Below are positions 21,396 through 33,402 of a DNA stretch of 64,000 nucleotides, piece after piece (position 1 is the first letter of the stretch; each line of letters opens with the position of its first letter). A program made the position numbers and the translations under genes. The notes below the pieces were generated by a model. It saw only the letters and a program-made list of their open reading frames with translations, searched no databases and was not told the origin of the DNA. The stretch lies in NCBI GenBank assembly GCA_023897205.1, contig JAHWDD010000003.1, positions 1,367,665-1,431,664 on the forward strand, given 5' to 3'. Origin of the DNA: Exophiala sp. HKRS030 (taxonomy: Eukaryota; Ascomycota; Eurotiomycetes; Chaetothyriales; Herpotrichiellaceae).

Positions 21396-24300
21396 TTAGA
21401 AGGTGAAATCTTCTTCTTCGTCATCGGCCATTCCGAAAGCAATCAGCTCATCCTTGGACATCAAAGTCGGGTCTTTAAAGACTTGTTGCTCAGTTGCAGG
21501 ACCCGCGGGTTCCGGCTGCGCAGAGCAACGATCCGGGGCCATCGTTCCAGCATTTTTACTCAAGATGTCCAGGGAAAGTTCTGAAGTGGTTGGATCGACG
21601 TCATCTTCGCTCACCTCAGCACTCTCCATGGTCGAAGTTGTAGAAGTCGGCATTGATAAGTCTACTGAGCTTTGTTCAGAGATTGACTTTTCTTGTAGTT
21701 TTGGGTCTGAAGTGTACAATGCGAATCGCTCAAGGTTTCTGAACGTGTTCGAAGCCGAAGTTGGAATGCCCGACAAGCTGATCATCTCTTCGTCGGATGT
21801 CAGGGCTAATGTTGCTCCTGATTGTTCGCTTCCTGCCTGATTTGGCTCTTGCGATTCAATCTTGGTCGGAATCAGGGGCACGAAAGGATCTGGAAGATAT
21901 TCTCCAATATCATGCCAACCAGTGTTGAAATTGTCCATGACAGCCTTCAGCTGCTGCGTGTGTTCGTTCAGGGGTTCGTCTCGGGCAACTTCAGTTGCAA
22001 ACATATCAAGAACAGTGCTCCTAGCAATCTTGCCCAAGACGTCCTGTAGTACCCATGGGAAGCTGATGAAGGGTACTTCAGCCGGGGTTGCGACAAAGTC
22101 TTCTTCTTCGAAACTTTCTCTGCTTCCGAGGTAGTCCTGTAGCTGGTCTCTTGCAATGCGGTACGCTGCTAACGCAAAGGGCACCAGTTTCTCGAACTCA
22201 GGACCTTTTGCCTCAGCAACAAAGGCGTCATAGTACTGTTGCTTCAAGTTCTTGGAGTGCTCTCCAATCTCCTCATGAAACTTGAAATCTCCGGCAGATT
22301 TGCTATGGTGCATAACGAAGGTCGACCAGACTTCGAATTCCGTACCAATCTGATGTTGTGCCATAATGCGACGCATGCTGTCATCATACTCTCTCTTGAG
22401 TCGCCGCACGAGATCCATGATTTCTTGAGGGGGTGTTTTGTGACAGAGGATGCGCTGATCGAATGCACCCGCCAAATTTGGTTCAAACTTGACTCTTTCG
22501 ACGGCATCATATAACTGGCCTAGAATTTTGTGAGACTTGTACTCTCCGGATCTCTTCTTTTCCATGAAATGCGGAAACTTGGTGCGTTCCAAGCCTCGCT
22601 GCATTACAGCCGGTACGCCAGTTTTCGGATAGTCAACCGCCATGGAATGAAGTCTCACAAGCTCCAAACACTGGTCACTTTGGATACCGTCGTCAAGGTA
22701 ATCAGCAGCTGCAAGATGAGCGTGGGCGATTCTACCAAGGTAATCATTCTGCATGTAATCGCAGAAAAAGTCGATGATGTCGTCTGTGGATATCGTATCC
22801 TTCGTGCGAGGGCTCGGAGCATCGTAATGAAAGGGCTTCGCATTCCATTCGGTTGGAATAAGATCTGGGTCCCAAATAACCACAAAGTCATCTCCATCTA
22901 GATCACCACCAGAGCACATGCTGGGTAGATCGCGGTCACCAGTACTTGGCATAACCAGGACGTCCCTCATATGAAGAAGTTTCTTTTCGTTCACCGCTCT
23001 CACGACTCGAATATCTCCCCGATGTAAGGAAGGGTTGCGGGCGATGATGCACACACCTTCGACGATCCGGGGCTCCCCTGTATGTTGATCGGTGTATTGG
23101 ATGAATATTTCGGGTAGATTAGAATGGCTTCGGTCATGTGAGTAGCGCGGTTCCTCACTTTTTGTATATCCTCGAAGACTCCCAGTCTCATCTACCACGC
23201 CCAGCACGAACGCTCCTTGTTTGACGGGAATTTTTGCCTTCTCTTTGAGATATTTGAGGCTCCATGCTCTGTAAAGTCGTAGCAGTGAGGTAACAAAAGG
23301 ATCCTGGCTTTGTCGGAAGCCAGCCTCAACCATAGAAGCGATGCTAAGCGTCATTAGATTCGGGTCAACAGTGTCGCGCAGCGCGTGTAGAGCGCTGTCA
23401 TCATCTGTCAACGCCCGGTCCAAAATTTGGATGCATTCCTCCTGTTTGTGCAGAAAGACGGCATCTGGTACACCTAAGTGAGACAGTACCAGAATAAGTT
23501 GACGATTCAGGTACGGTTGCCAGAATTCGGACACCCGAATGATTTCAAGTTCATCTGATGCACTATCGAACTTGTATTGACTTGGTCGGATCTTGATGTC
23601 CACACCAGGTAGCTCCGGGTCCACGGCAAGTACTCCCTTGCAGCCACCCATACGAAACTGAAAGGCTGACGGAACATGGCCTTTCAGCTTGAGATTGAAA
23701 TGAACCAGTTGTGCGGCTAACAGTGAGATCTTGCCCACTCCATCAGAGAAGTTATACCCTTCATTAAAGATGTCTGGAATGGGGTGTTTCTTCCACTTCC
23801 CGTTGCCCATGACAGATACCGCTCTGGTGGTGGAAAAACATTGACCCATGCGAGCAGCGCGCTTTGCAACCACCTTTTCACGCTCGAAGACTCCCATGTC
23901 TGAGCGAATTGTGTCCGCCGTGGTACCATTGATGGATGCAAAGAAATAGGCACCATGGTCTCTTAGCTGAGAGTTACCCCAAGCTAGAAATTGATAATGA
24001 CGGTCCCCAAGAACAATGCCATGTTTGAGTGTTCGTCGAACCTTTTCAAATATCAACTTCATTTTCCCGGTCGTCATGGGGTACAAACGTGATTGGCCAC
24101 GATAGACGTCATCTTCGAAGCGAATTCGAAGAAATCTGTCACTCTGTCGTAGGTACTTTCGAACGATACGATTTGTGACTTCCACAGAAGGTGTATGAAA
24201 AAGGATCCCCGTTGCCGTCACCGTTGCATGATGTAGCTCAACACAATTAGGCGGAAGTGGCCGTGCTCTGACAGGCTTTGAGTATCTAAGGTCGGTGAAG

Positions 24301-25620
24301 ATGTCCATTGGGTTGTACACTCGTTGTTGATAAGTATCGACGTGAATCAACGTTTGTTTGGCTCGATGCAATGGCAGAGCTGCCAAGCGTTGCAGGAACT
24401 CTTCGTGCAGAGTATACTCATTCAGCCAGCCATTTGACAAACAGACTTCGAGTTGATAACGGACCTCGAATGGGAGATAGATTGTCGCTAACTCCTCGAC
24501 CAGAGATAGAGAAGTATTTCTAGCATTGAGTAAATCCCAGATAGGCGCCAAGTAGTTAGGGTCATGAGACACTTTGAGGTCAGGGTTGTGCCGAACAGGA
24601 ACATTGAAGTCCTGCAGAGCCTTGAGGAATTGCTGCAGCAGTGGTGGACGCGTTGAGCTCTCTGGTGTCGATTTGATACTGACACGGAATGTTGTCCATC
24701 TCGCAATGTTGATACTGTTGTGCAATTTCATCGCCGAAACAGGGCTGCTGTCTATGACAGAATATGTCTCTTTATCGTGGACGATGTCCGTCTGGCGGAA
24801 CCACGTGTCATCCTGAAGCCATTTGAGAGAGTCGTCGGAATGGCTCATTGCAATTGCTTCTCTTGACTGTCGCGAGTACAGGGGTTGTTGTGCAAGGTGT
24901 AAGATCAAAGAAGTCGAAGTTGTTGATGGGGCTTCACAGAGAGAGAGTTTGTCGTCCAACGCTACCATGAAACGATAGGATCGCATAGTAAATGAGCCTT
25001 TCGACCTCAAATTGACAGGAAAGTGAACCTGCATTTCGAGCTTTTGAAGATTTAGCTGAATTCTTACAGCATCTGGGCCCGAGCTCTGTCTTGTGGCCTT
25101 GACAATCATGGACGTTGGATGCTCAAGATAGCCGAAGTCAATGCTCTCAGCCTGAAGAGTGATTTCAGTAGGATACTTAACACCTGGTCGGACTGGAGAG
25201 TCAATTGTCTGCGTGGATGGTCCTTCGACAGGGCCAAAAACCTCGACAGTAGGACTTGAATCTTTACATCGCGGGTCAACGACAAACGGGATTCGAGCTA
25301 GGCCAGATTTCCACGGTGCACGTTCAGGGGGAGGCCTTGGATAGTCAGTGACGTTTGCCTCTTCTGAATGGGAGTTCTTACTTGAACGTTACCAACGCAG
25401 ACCTGGAAGATTCTCCTTGTCGTGTTTCATCGATGCGGATGAATTCAACATTGCCATAACGCCGAAGATTCTTGTGGATCTGAAGCGTCGTCGTACCTCT
25501 CGGCAAGCGTCTCAGCCTACATCTGACAGAGGGTGCGTGTCTCCATTCTTCAGCACCAGCATCTCTTGTAGGGGGCTGGACAAACTCGGATCTCCTGTAT
25601 GTTCGATGTTGTGGTCGCAT
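21396..25620 (-). CDS. RNA-dependent RNA polymerase of RNA silencing
   Basis: Complement of two exons, 25382..25620 and 21396..25335, giving 1392 aa. The intron is 46 bp (GTAAGA...CCAAG). Exon 1 encodes an RRM-like module (residues about 30-85, VRCRLRRLPRGTTTLQIHK and YGNVEFIRID). The eukaryotic cell-encoded RdRP core lies in exon 2. The catalytic loop GGDLDGD sits at 22891-22911 (about residue 890), preceded by CSG and followed by DDF. FNFSDGVGKIS-like and FRMGGCKGVLAVDP motifs precede it. The enzyme makes double-stranded RNA from aberrant transcripts for Dicer, in quelling or meiotic silencing. The C-terminal 200 residues are acidic and disordered. I cannot say whether it is the SAD-1, RRP-3 or QDE-1 orthologue; the RRM argues against QDE-1. 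Confidence 0.93.
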
Positions 25621-26891
25621 TTTGAGGACCAAACTCGAGGCTCAGTTTCCTGCTGCCATACCGTGAGGACACAAAAAAACGGAGGAAGTAGGATGAACCG
25701 GCACTTAAATGACACCGGTTTTGCATCGAGGGAGTGAAGACAGGCCAGAGTCAAGAGGACGTGACAAAAGAATGAGCGTATTGACGTTGATAATGTTTCA
25801 ATTCCACTGTTGAGTGAGCGAAGGGAAAGGCAGTGAAATCGAAGGCCGCGTGGGACGTCAAGCGCATTTCTCTCTCAAATTCAAGTCACCATCTCACAGG
25901 AGATTGCGGTAAGAAGATAAGTCGGGGAAGTATCTAGCGAGATGTAGATTGAAAGGAGAAGAATGCGGTGTGATAAATTCAGGCTCAACGTGTACGCCTT
26001 ATGTTGTGTTCCCAGATCAATGTTTGGACCCTGATGATGCGCTGCTGAATATTTGTTTAGTAGGGGCTGCTGATTATTTGTTTAATAGAAGATAAAACAA
26101 AGAGTGACTGTCTTCCAAGGTGAGGATTAATTGTCAGAGCAAACGGATGCATGGCACATTGAAGAAGAGAAGCAGGCAAGTGACTTCGTCGAAGTTGCCG
26201 TCTTGGGCCAAATTGACGGCTGGCATGTCTTTGAGTCAAGACTCAAGGCCACCATCGGATTGAGGAATAACGAGAGATTTCGTCGCCTGATTCCAATAGA
26301 ATGCATACAACCGTGTAATCACAACGGACATTGAGACATGGTCGTCTGTTGCAATATGTGGACTTCGTCCTCAAGGCACGTGACAGATGCTAGGATCAAG
26401 GAAGCGCCCAATCTTGTAGCTAAAGAATAAATCAAGAACGAACTACGGAGGCCATCTACATGCAGGCAACCGGCAGTCAAACAGGGTCTTGTAAAACTGA
26501 GCACAAACAGCGTCATTCGGAATCTAGATCTAAAATGGATCGCCAGCATGGTAAAGGAGATGAGAATGAATGCAGTTAAATTAGACTAATGGTAGGTACA
26601 CTTGCACCAGAGCAGAGGATGCAACAGTTGAATCGCCACTCTTCGCTTACAAGGTCATCTCCGTACTTGAACACATGCCGAGGAGAATAAGATCAACGGT
26701 TGCAAGAAGGTCAGAAGGATATCATGAAAACCGCTAGTCAAACAGACCAGACCGCCACCCTATAGGTAAGTCCAAATTCCCGAAGCATCCATCCCATGAT
26801 CATGCGTCATGACTCGTCAAATATTAGAATACAAACAATCATACCCCATGTATATAAATTCAGTCACGCAGTTCCACCTGGCGCCTTGAAA
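25621..26891. other. 1.3-kb intergenic region, upstream of RdRP
   Basis: Between the polymerase start and the 3' end of a Zn2Cys6 gene. Open frames here are short, lack good starts and match nothing I know. It is somewhat AT-rich towards 26040-26110. No repeat or RNA gene was recognised. Confidence 0.5.
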
Positions 26892-28823
26892 TCACGAGGC
26901 GGTCTGCAACGCTGGCATACTCGATGCTGTCGTGCTTTGTGTTTGCGACATGGCAAAGTTGTCAAGCACGTTGCACGATTGCCCATCACCAACATTAGCA
27001 TCACTGTCGATCAAATTCTCCATCCAAAGCTCGCCGTTGAAGGCCACGTCGTACTGTAGCTGCGGCATCGAATCATTGGCAATGCGCGGGATCATCTCTG
27101 GGCCTGTACTATCGACGCACACATTCTGCTTGGTGAGTAATTCTCGCGCAAACTTGGCCACCTGACTTTTGGCTATGTTGGCCCGGGGCCAAACTTCACC
27201 AAAAGCAGCCAACGCTGAGATGGCAACTTGCAAGCGTTCCTTGATCGCAGTCGCCTGATCAGGACGGTCGATCAGGCCATATGCGGGCAGGTGCACCGTG
27301 GCAGCCGTGGTGATGCCACAGACCAGTACCGGTGGGGCATAAGACATGGAATGTTGAACTGTTGCGAGGTTGACGATGTTGTTTGCTGCTCGGAGGGCTT
27401 TTGCTGTATGTGAGGAGTACGCAAGTGCCGGCAGACCGGCGGCTTCAGCGCGTGTACATGTGGTACGGTAGTGATTGCGAATGAAGGTCAGGCTCGACCG
27501 AGGCCGATGAAGGCTGATAGCGGCCCAGTTGACCAGCAGGTGAGCAACAAGGAGGCATTCATCAATACGCCCACATTGTCCAATGACCTCACGCTTGCCG
27601 GGAGGTAGAGAGAGGAAATAATTCGTGATGCTTGCATCAATGGCCTCCACCTGAGGATCTGTGACGGCAAAGGTGTCGGGCTCCAAAGCAAGCACGGAGC
27701 CAAGAATGTAGGCTGCTTCGACAGCGTACGCGAAAGAGGAATATGAGTATGTGTCTTCGGAAATGATGCGGTCGCGGAGGTCGGAAAGGGTACGGGGCAA
27801 AGGTGAGGCGCGAAGGTCGTTGTAGTCTTCGTCGTCCCCGGGAAGGGGGACGTCGTTGAAGGTTGAGTATAGCCGGAAGGGCTGCGACTGTCCGCCCATA
27901 ACCACAACGGTGCCCTCCATGATGAACAAGGTCCACCATGTTCGGCGCCACATTTCTTGCACCGTCGGGTCATTGCGGCCATGCTGGATGGCAAAGCTCT
28001 GTCGATTCATGCCAATCCTCAAAGCGATCTCAATGGCCTGGCCGAGAGCGCTGGCTCCTTCTTCCTGACCAAACCTTGCGAAGCATGTCATGGCATAGAG
28101 AAGGAGGCCCTGGACCTTGATTCCATCATCGGGGATGTCGTCCGAAAAGATGCACTTGGCAGCATTCTCAAGGGCAGTCTGGTTTGTACCTGGCACATAG
28201 TGACTTGCAAGCCAGTGGATGACAATGCGAAGAGGCCTGGATAGAATGGATGGATCTTCGAGATACATTTTCCTTGGTGCGACAAAAGGGTGACAGGGGT
28301 AGAAATGCTTATAGAATAGTTCGATCAAGTCGTCGCCTGCATTAGCGACACCTGTTGATCTGGGCTCTCGAGGTAGCGACATGGTTGAGTCACTATGTCC
28401 ACCCGGGCTGGAGGCAAGGGCCCGGGGGCCAGGCATTGTCTGCAGCTCGAGCGGCATCGTAGCTAATGTAGGGTCTATCAGATCGTCAGGAAACAGCTCA
28501 TCATAAGTAAGAGCCCGGATTTTGCTGGCGTCAGCCTCGTCGACAAAGGGTGGTTCGGGGTTGGAGGCCTGCGATTCGTTGAATATGGCATCATTTCTGC
28601 TCAACCTCTCAGGCTGGTGCTTTCTGAACTCGCGGTATCCTCTTCTGGATTCAACCCAGAAACAGTCCCCGTTCCTGTCGGCACATCGCTTGCATAGCGG
28701 CTTCTCACCACTACATTTTAAGTGACTTCGGCGACAGGGGATGCATGCGAGGAGACTCGGTGGCTTTGATCGGCCTTTGAAAGCACCGCTGGAGGAGCCA
28801 TTATCGTTCTCGGGTGTTGACAT
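26892..28823 (-). CDS. Zn2Cys6 transcription factor, fungal_trans type
   Basis: Intronless, 643 aa, ATG 28823. The zinc cluster is at residues about 27-54 with spacing C-x2-C-x6-C-x6-C-x2-C-x6-C (ACIPCRRSHLKC...CKRCADRNGDC). A basic linker and an acidic Ser/Pro region follow. The middle-homology fungal_trans domain spans about 170-430 (LFYKHFYPCHPFV, MWRRTWWTLFIMEG). It is a nuclear DNA-binding regulator of metabolism. The nearest divergent gene is the ABCG transporter 1.1 kb away, a likely but unproven target. The protein's C-terminus is hydrophobic-poor and disordered. The target pathway is unknown. Confidence 0.92.
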   Translation of the reverse strand: MSTPENDNGSSSGAFKGRSKPPSLLACIPCRRSHLKCSGEKPLCKRCADRNGDCFWVESRRGYREFRKHQPERLSRNDAIFNESQASNPEPPFVDEADASKIRALTYDELFPDDLIDPTLATMPLELQTMPGPRALASSPGGHSDSTMSLPREPRSTGVANAGDDLIELFYKHFYPCHPFVAPRKMYLEDPSILSRPLRIVIHWLASHYVPGTNQTALENAAKCIFSDDIPDDGIKVQGLLLYAMTCFARFGQEEGASALGQAIEIALRIGMNRQSFAIQHGRNDPTVQEMWRRTWWTLFIMEGTVVVMGGQSQPFRLYSTFNDVPLPGDDEDYNDLRASPLPRTLSDLRDRIISEDTYSYSSFAYAVEAAYILGSVLALEPDTFAVTDPQVEAIDASITNYFLSLPPGKREVIGQCGRIDECLLVAHLLVNWAAISLHRPRSSLTFIRNHYRTTCTRAEAAGLPALAYSSHTAKALRAANNIVNLATVQHSMSYAPPVLVCGITTAATVHLPAYGLIDRPDQATAIKERLQVAISALAAFGEVWPRANIAKSQVAKFARELLTKQNVCVDSTGPEMIPRIANDSMPQLQYDVAFNGELWMENLIDSDANVGDGQSCNVLDNFAMSQTQSTTASSMPALQTAS

Positions 28824-29917
28824 CTCGAAGTTAGTTGAATACTATGCATAAATACAGGTGTCCAAGTTTTTCTTTAATAATGAGTAAACAACCTCGAATT
28901 CTTTGAAGACGGGTATTCCACTCATTAAAAACCACAAACTCGCGCACCACAATGTGAATCCCTTCAGAACCGTTTTAGTCCGAGGCGTGAAATATCGTGG
29001 CAAATGCGGGACATGCGACGACAGTGAGCAAATACTTGGGCTGGCTAGAATCAGGCACTTCCGGTCATCCCACCATGAGAAAACGTTCTGGTCCCCGATT
29101 GTAGACCCCGACGGCCACATTATGTCAGCAGACCCCGAGCATGTAGCTAAACCTATTGTAGTCAAGCGTCTTGGCGGTGTCAGGAATCGGAATATTGTCC
29201 ACGTGACTGAAACTCACTTGAGACACTATTGACATGCGATATAGTCTGAATGCTCTACCGTACTCTGGGAACTCAAAAGTTGAAGACCCCGAACGCATTA
29301 TTGATGGATTCACTTCTTTTTGGTGTAGTACGAGTACGGGGTACGGATACGAGTATTTGGATTGCTCGAGGCATTTCAATTCTGGTCCCCGAAACCCCCA
29401 AATCAGTCGCTACCACGTGCTGCTGACGTTGGTGTTACCTCAGCCTCTGCTGAAATTGACCTGCGCTGATCACGGGTCGACGCCACGATTTCCGCGACTA
29501 CTGTTTTCGGCCATCGACCTTCGAGTACCGAATCCAAGGTCTCTCGTCGGTCTGGACTTGCAAAGGAGCACTGACTTACTGTTTGATGCTTACGAATTTC
29601 TTTTTCAACTTTCAGTATCACAAAGAGATTTTAAGCTTTTTGATTACCTTCATGTTCGGGGTTTATCGAATCGGTAGTCGCATTGTTGCGCAAGCCTTGT
29701 ATCAACCGGGGAACAGCATTTCACTGGTGAATTGACCCTCAGGTAGTAGGCCTAATTCTGTGGGCAATGCATAATCCAAAGATATGAAACCCTTGTACAG
29801 GGCAATCTCTCCTGTGTTTTGATTTCTATATCAGCAATGCACCCCCGTGTCTCCATTTTGTGGCTCTTGAATTCTTCTTCGCTCTATGATCTCACCTAAG
29901 CACCCTCAGGAGCAACC
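28824..29917. promoter_or_regulatory. Divergent upstream region, Zn2Cys6 regulator / ABCG transporter
   Basis: 1.1 kb between two divergent starts. It includes a TACG-rich patch at about 29328-29352. An ATG-started 147-codon frame (29234-29677) has no family features and composition like its surroundings, so I do not call it. Inverted CGG pairs, the usual Zn2Cys6 sites, were not convincingly found by eye. Confidence 0.45.
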
Positions 29918-31994
29918 ATGCCTCAGCAAATTCTCACACACCAATCCGACGCGTCCAGCAATGCGGTCGACACCAACATCGATCTCGAGAAAGGACACGA
30001 GCTCCACCGCCATTTGACAAACAGTGTTGTGACCAGCTTTTCCTGGGATGCCGTCAGCGTCACGGTCAAAGATCGAAAGTCTGGACAACCTCTCAAGATT
30101 CTGGACTCAAACCATGGCTGCGTCAAGGCCGGCAGCGTCCTGGCCTTGATGGGCCCAAGTGGTTCCGGCAAAACAACCCTCCTCAATGTATTGGCCCATC
30201 GCACCTCCACCATGAAGGGAGATTTCGACGGCAAGATCATGATCAATGGACAGGTTACCAACCAACAGTCGATTCGCAAAGTGTCGAGTTATGTGGAACA
30301 GGAAGACGCAATGATTGGTATCCTCACGACGCGAGAGACTGTCGACTTCGCTGCACGGTTGTCGCTCCAAGGGACTTTGTCCAAGAAAGACAGAATCGCC
30401 AGAGTCGATGAACTCATCGAGTCCTTTGGTCTTCAGCGCCAGAAAGATATTATTGTGGGCACACCACTTCGCAAAGGATTGAGTGGTGGACAAAAGCGCC
30501 GACTCAGCGTTGCCAGCCAGCTTGTCACATCCCCGCGCATCCTCTTCCTCGACGAGCCTACCAGCGGTCTTGACTCGGCTGCGTCTTTCGAAGTCATGAA
30601 TTACATCAAGCAGATTGCCAAAGAGTACCGCCTGATTTGCATCGCATCCATCCACCAGCCCTCGACGACAACATTCGATTTGTTTGACCAATTGATGCTT
30701 CTTTCTGAAGGCCGCACGTGCTACTTTGGCCCTCTGGCCGACGTCCAGGCCTATTTCAACCGAATCGATCGACCTATCCCGGTCCATACCAATCCAGCCG
30801 AATTTCTCCTGGACCTGGTCAATGGCGACTTTAGCCATGGGGGCGAGGACAGTCCTGCGAAAAACGAGCTCAAATACATCCAAGACGCGTGGTCATCATG
30901 CACCGAATGCAAGCAAGTTATCAACGAGTGCAGCTCGATCTTGGTAGATGGAACGTCGTCGCCAGTGCTACCGTCTTACCACCAGAATAGCCTGGCATTG
31001 TCCTGGATCCTTCTTCACCGCAACTTCATCAAATCCTACCGAGACATCATTGCCTACGGCACCCGCGTAGTCATGTATTTCGGTCTGGCCATCATGATGG
31101 GTACGGATTATTTGGTTCTTGCACGAAATTTGATCCTTGCTGACATTGGTTTCCCCCCTAGGTACTGTTTGGCTGCGGCTCTCTTACGATCAATCTTCGA
31201 TCCAACCCTTCATCAACGCGATCTTCTTTGGAGGAGCATTCATGTCGTTCATGGCTGTCGCCTACGTTCCCAGCATCATCGAAGACCTGCAAACATTCCG
31301 TAAAGAGAGGGCGAATGGTCTCTACGGCCCGTTGCCATTCACCATCGCCAACGCGCTCGTCAGTATCCCTTGGCTCTTCCTCATCGCTCTCATGTTCAGC
31401 ATCATCACATACTGGCTGGGACATTTCAGACCAACGGCAGGCGGCTTTTGGATGTGGGTGTTGTGGTTGTTCCTCGACCTCCTTGCCGCCGAAGGCCTCG
31501 TGGTTCTCGTGTCGAGCATCTTCCCGATATTTGTCGTCAGTCTCGCCATCACTGCGTTCGCCAACGGCCTCTGGATGTGTGTCGGCGGGTTCCTTGTTCC
31601 TCTCGGCACCTTGAATGTGTTTTGGAAATGTAAGCTTCTTTCCTTCGCCCCCCCCCCCCAAAGACCCGTCATTTCACCGGGTCAACCTGACTGACATTGC
31701 CTTTTCGCAGACGTCTTCCATTACATCGATTATCAAAGCTACGTGTTCCAAGGAATGATGGCAAACCAGTTCAGAAGCACAATCTGGAACTGCGACAAAT
31801 TGGCATCCGGATATCAGTGCATGTATACTAGTGATCTCGAATCCGAGGGCAAAATTCGCGGAACGGCCGTACTACGGGCCTACAAGTATCCCTGGTCTGA
31901 CGATAAAATCGGGGAGTGGATCGGAATCATGTTTGCCATCATCTTTGCGTATCGGATTTTGGGATACCTGGCTCTGGTTATCAAGAAGCACTAG
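29918..31994 (+). CDS. ABCG (White-type) half transporter
   Basis: Three exons, 29918..31100, 31162..31629 and 31711..31994, give 644 aa. Introns are 61 and 81 bp; the second contains a run of ten C. The order is nucleotide-binding domain first (about 40-290), then six helices, i.e. the ABCG half-size layout. Walker A is GPSGSGKTT, the signature is LSGGQKRR, and Walker B is ILFLDEPTSGLDS, with SIHQPS as the H-loop region. The membrane part has the ERANGLYGPLPF loop and a late extracellular loop with paired Cys (NCDK, YQCMY). Half transporters dimerise at a membrane and move sterols, lipids or drugs. The substrate is unknown. The upstream Zn2Cys6 gene is a candidate regulator. Confidence 0.93.
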
Positions 31995-32253
31995 AGAGAA
32001 CAGACGGCGTGTCCTCTTGATTTGGTGTTACTCTGCCATTAGAAAAAGGAGCAGGACGTTGAGGAAGAGAAAATTGATGGGAGTGTGTTGTTTTTGACGA
32101 AGCAGAATTGTCCTTACATAGAGTCCTAGACATGCAATAATTAATAGAATTTCAGTTTTGACCCATAAGAACCTGGCACCAGTGGAAGGTGCAGCGCGAG
32201 AAGGAAAATCAGTGTCTTCTCTTCTGGGTCTGCAACTTGGTGCCCCATACTCA

Positions 32254-33402
32254 TCATCCCAATTGTTCCGTAAATGGCCTCAGACCCATCAAGCCCAACC
32301 AGACCGCCTCTTCGGTTCTGATGGTGCGACTGCCCTGACCGGGCAAGACATTGACCCAAGCATCAAACAGATCATTGACGTTATCCTCGGCGATGCCCAT
32401 CGTCTGGAGTTGGGGGTCGTTCCTGGCGGCCTTTTCCAGACCAGCGACGCCGCCAAAGACGACCAGCACACGGTTGAACGGTGGGCTGTTCGACAAGGCC
32501 GAGCTTTTCAGCGTGTCACTCAAGGCCGTACCTCGCTCCGACGTCCCTATCGAGAAGTCGTAGCCTCCGTCGAAGGGACACTCCGTGAACACGTTCGACA
32601 GGCTGTTGCACTGCCGCACCGCGTACCCCCAGTAGTAGCCCTTTTCTTCCCGGGGAGCGCCGGGCGCAACCGTTTCGGCCGTCGTGGAATGTTGATCGTG
32701 CAGCCGCAACGTGACGCGCGTACCGGCCGGGATCTCCTCGGGGACCTCCAGGTACTCTGGGAGTCCTACGTCGACCAGTGTCCCGCCACCGCCGGTCCCG
32801 GTCGTGGAATGGCCGGTGACGCCTTCGCGGTACTCGCACCATTCGTTGGCGCGCAGGTGGTGAGGCATGTCGAGACTCGGCAGCGTCCCCGCCGTGCGCA
32901 AGTTGGGGTGCATGGGGAACAGGGTCTTTCGCAGGTGCGGTGGTGTCTCGAGATACGAAAGAACGTGCGCCAGGAAGTGGTCCGGGTGGGAAAAGGCAGT
33001 GTACTCGCCTTCCCCTACTTCCGGCCGTCGGCGCTGTGTGGTGGCGTCTTCATCGTCAAAGACGACGATCTCGTCGACGCAGAATACCGCCAGGGCACGA
33101 GCTATTTGACCTGCCAGGAAAGTCTTTTGTTCGTGGGATTTGGCGTTGGCTATGATGCTTCCTGGGAGCGCGATCGAGAGCGTGTGAGACCGGCCACCGG
33201 ACGGTTGGAAGACGGCTGTCGGTTTGGAGGTGTCGACCACTGTGCCGTCTTCAGTATCGTGGCTCAGTTTCCGTTTCTTCTGCTTGACTTCGCCATTTGT
33301 GTGTTTCCGACTCTGGGTAGATGAGAGTGGTTAGAAAAAATAATTCACGGACAGTTGGGGATTGATTGAAGTTTTTTGTTAAAACACCTTTTCTTTGGCC
33401 AT
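32254..33402 (-). CDS. SPOUT-family RNA methyltransferase (C9orf114/SPOUT1-like)
   Basis: Complement of two exons, 33388..33402 and 32254..33312, giving 357 aa. Exon 1 is only 15 nt (Met-Ala-Lys-Glu-Lys), spliced by a 75-bp intron (GTGTTT...CCCAG) to a Lys/Arg-rich leader. The body is PF02598 (Methyltrn_RNA_3): SHTLSIALPGSII at the start, then FLAGQIARALAVFCVDEIVVFDD, an OB-like inserted segment, and the C-terminal knot with RVLVVFGGVAGLE and NVLPGQGSRTIRTEEA, the SAM-binding trefoil-knot loops. Human SPOUT1/CENP-32 methylates 28S rRNA and is also found at spindles. The basic N-terminus suggests nuclear or nucleolar location. The target in fungi is unproven. Confidence 0.92.

Noticed and set aside
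29234..29677. 147-codon frame with ATG upstream of the ABC transporter
   Set aside because: No recognised motif, no sensible composition change and no splice evidence; similar-sized chance frames occur elsewhere in the window.
30107..30883. 258-codon minus-strand open frame
   Set aside because: It is antisense to the ABC transporter nucleotide-binding domain, whose motifs are all intact on the plus strand.
32158..33324. 388-codon open frame on the plus strand
   Set aside because: It lies opposite the SPOUT methyltransferase exon, has no family features, starts without ATG, and arises from GC-rich codon thirds of the real gene.
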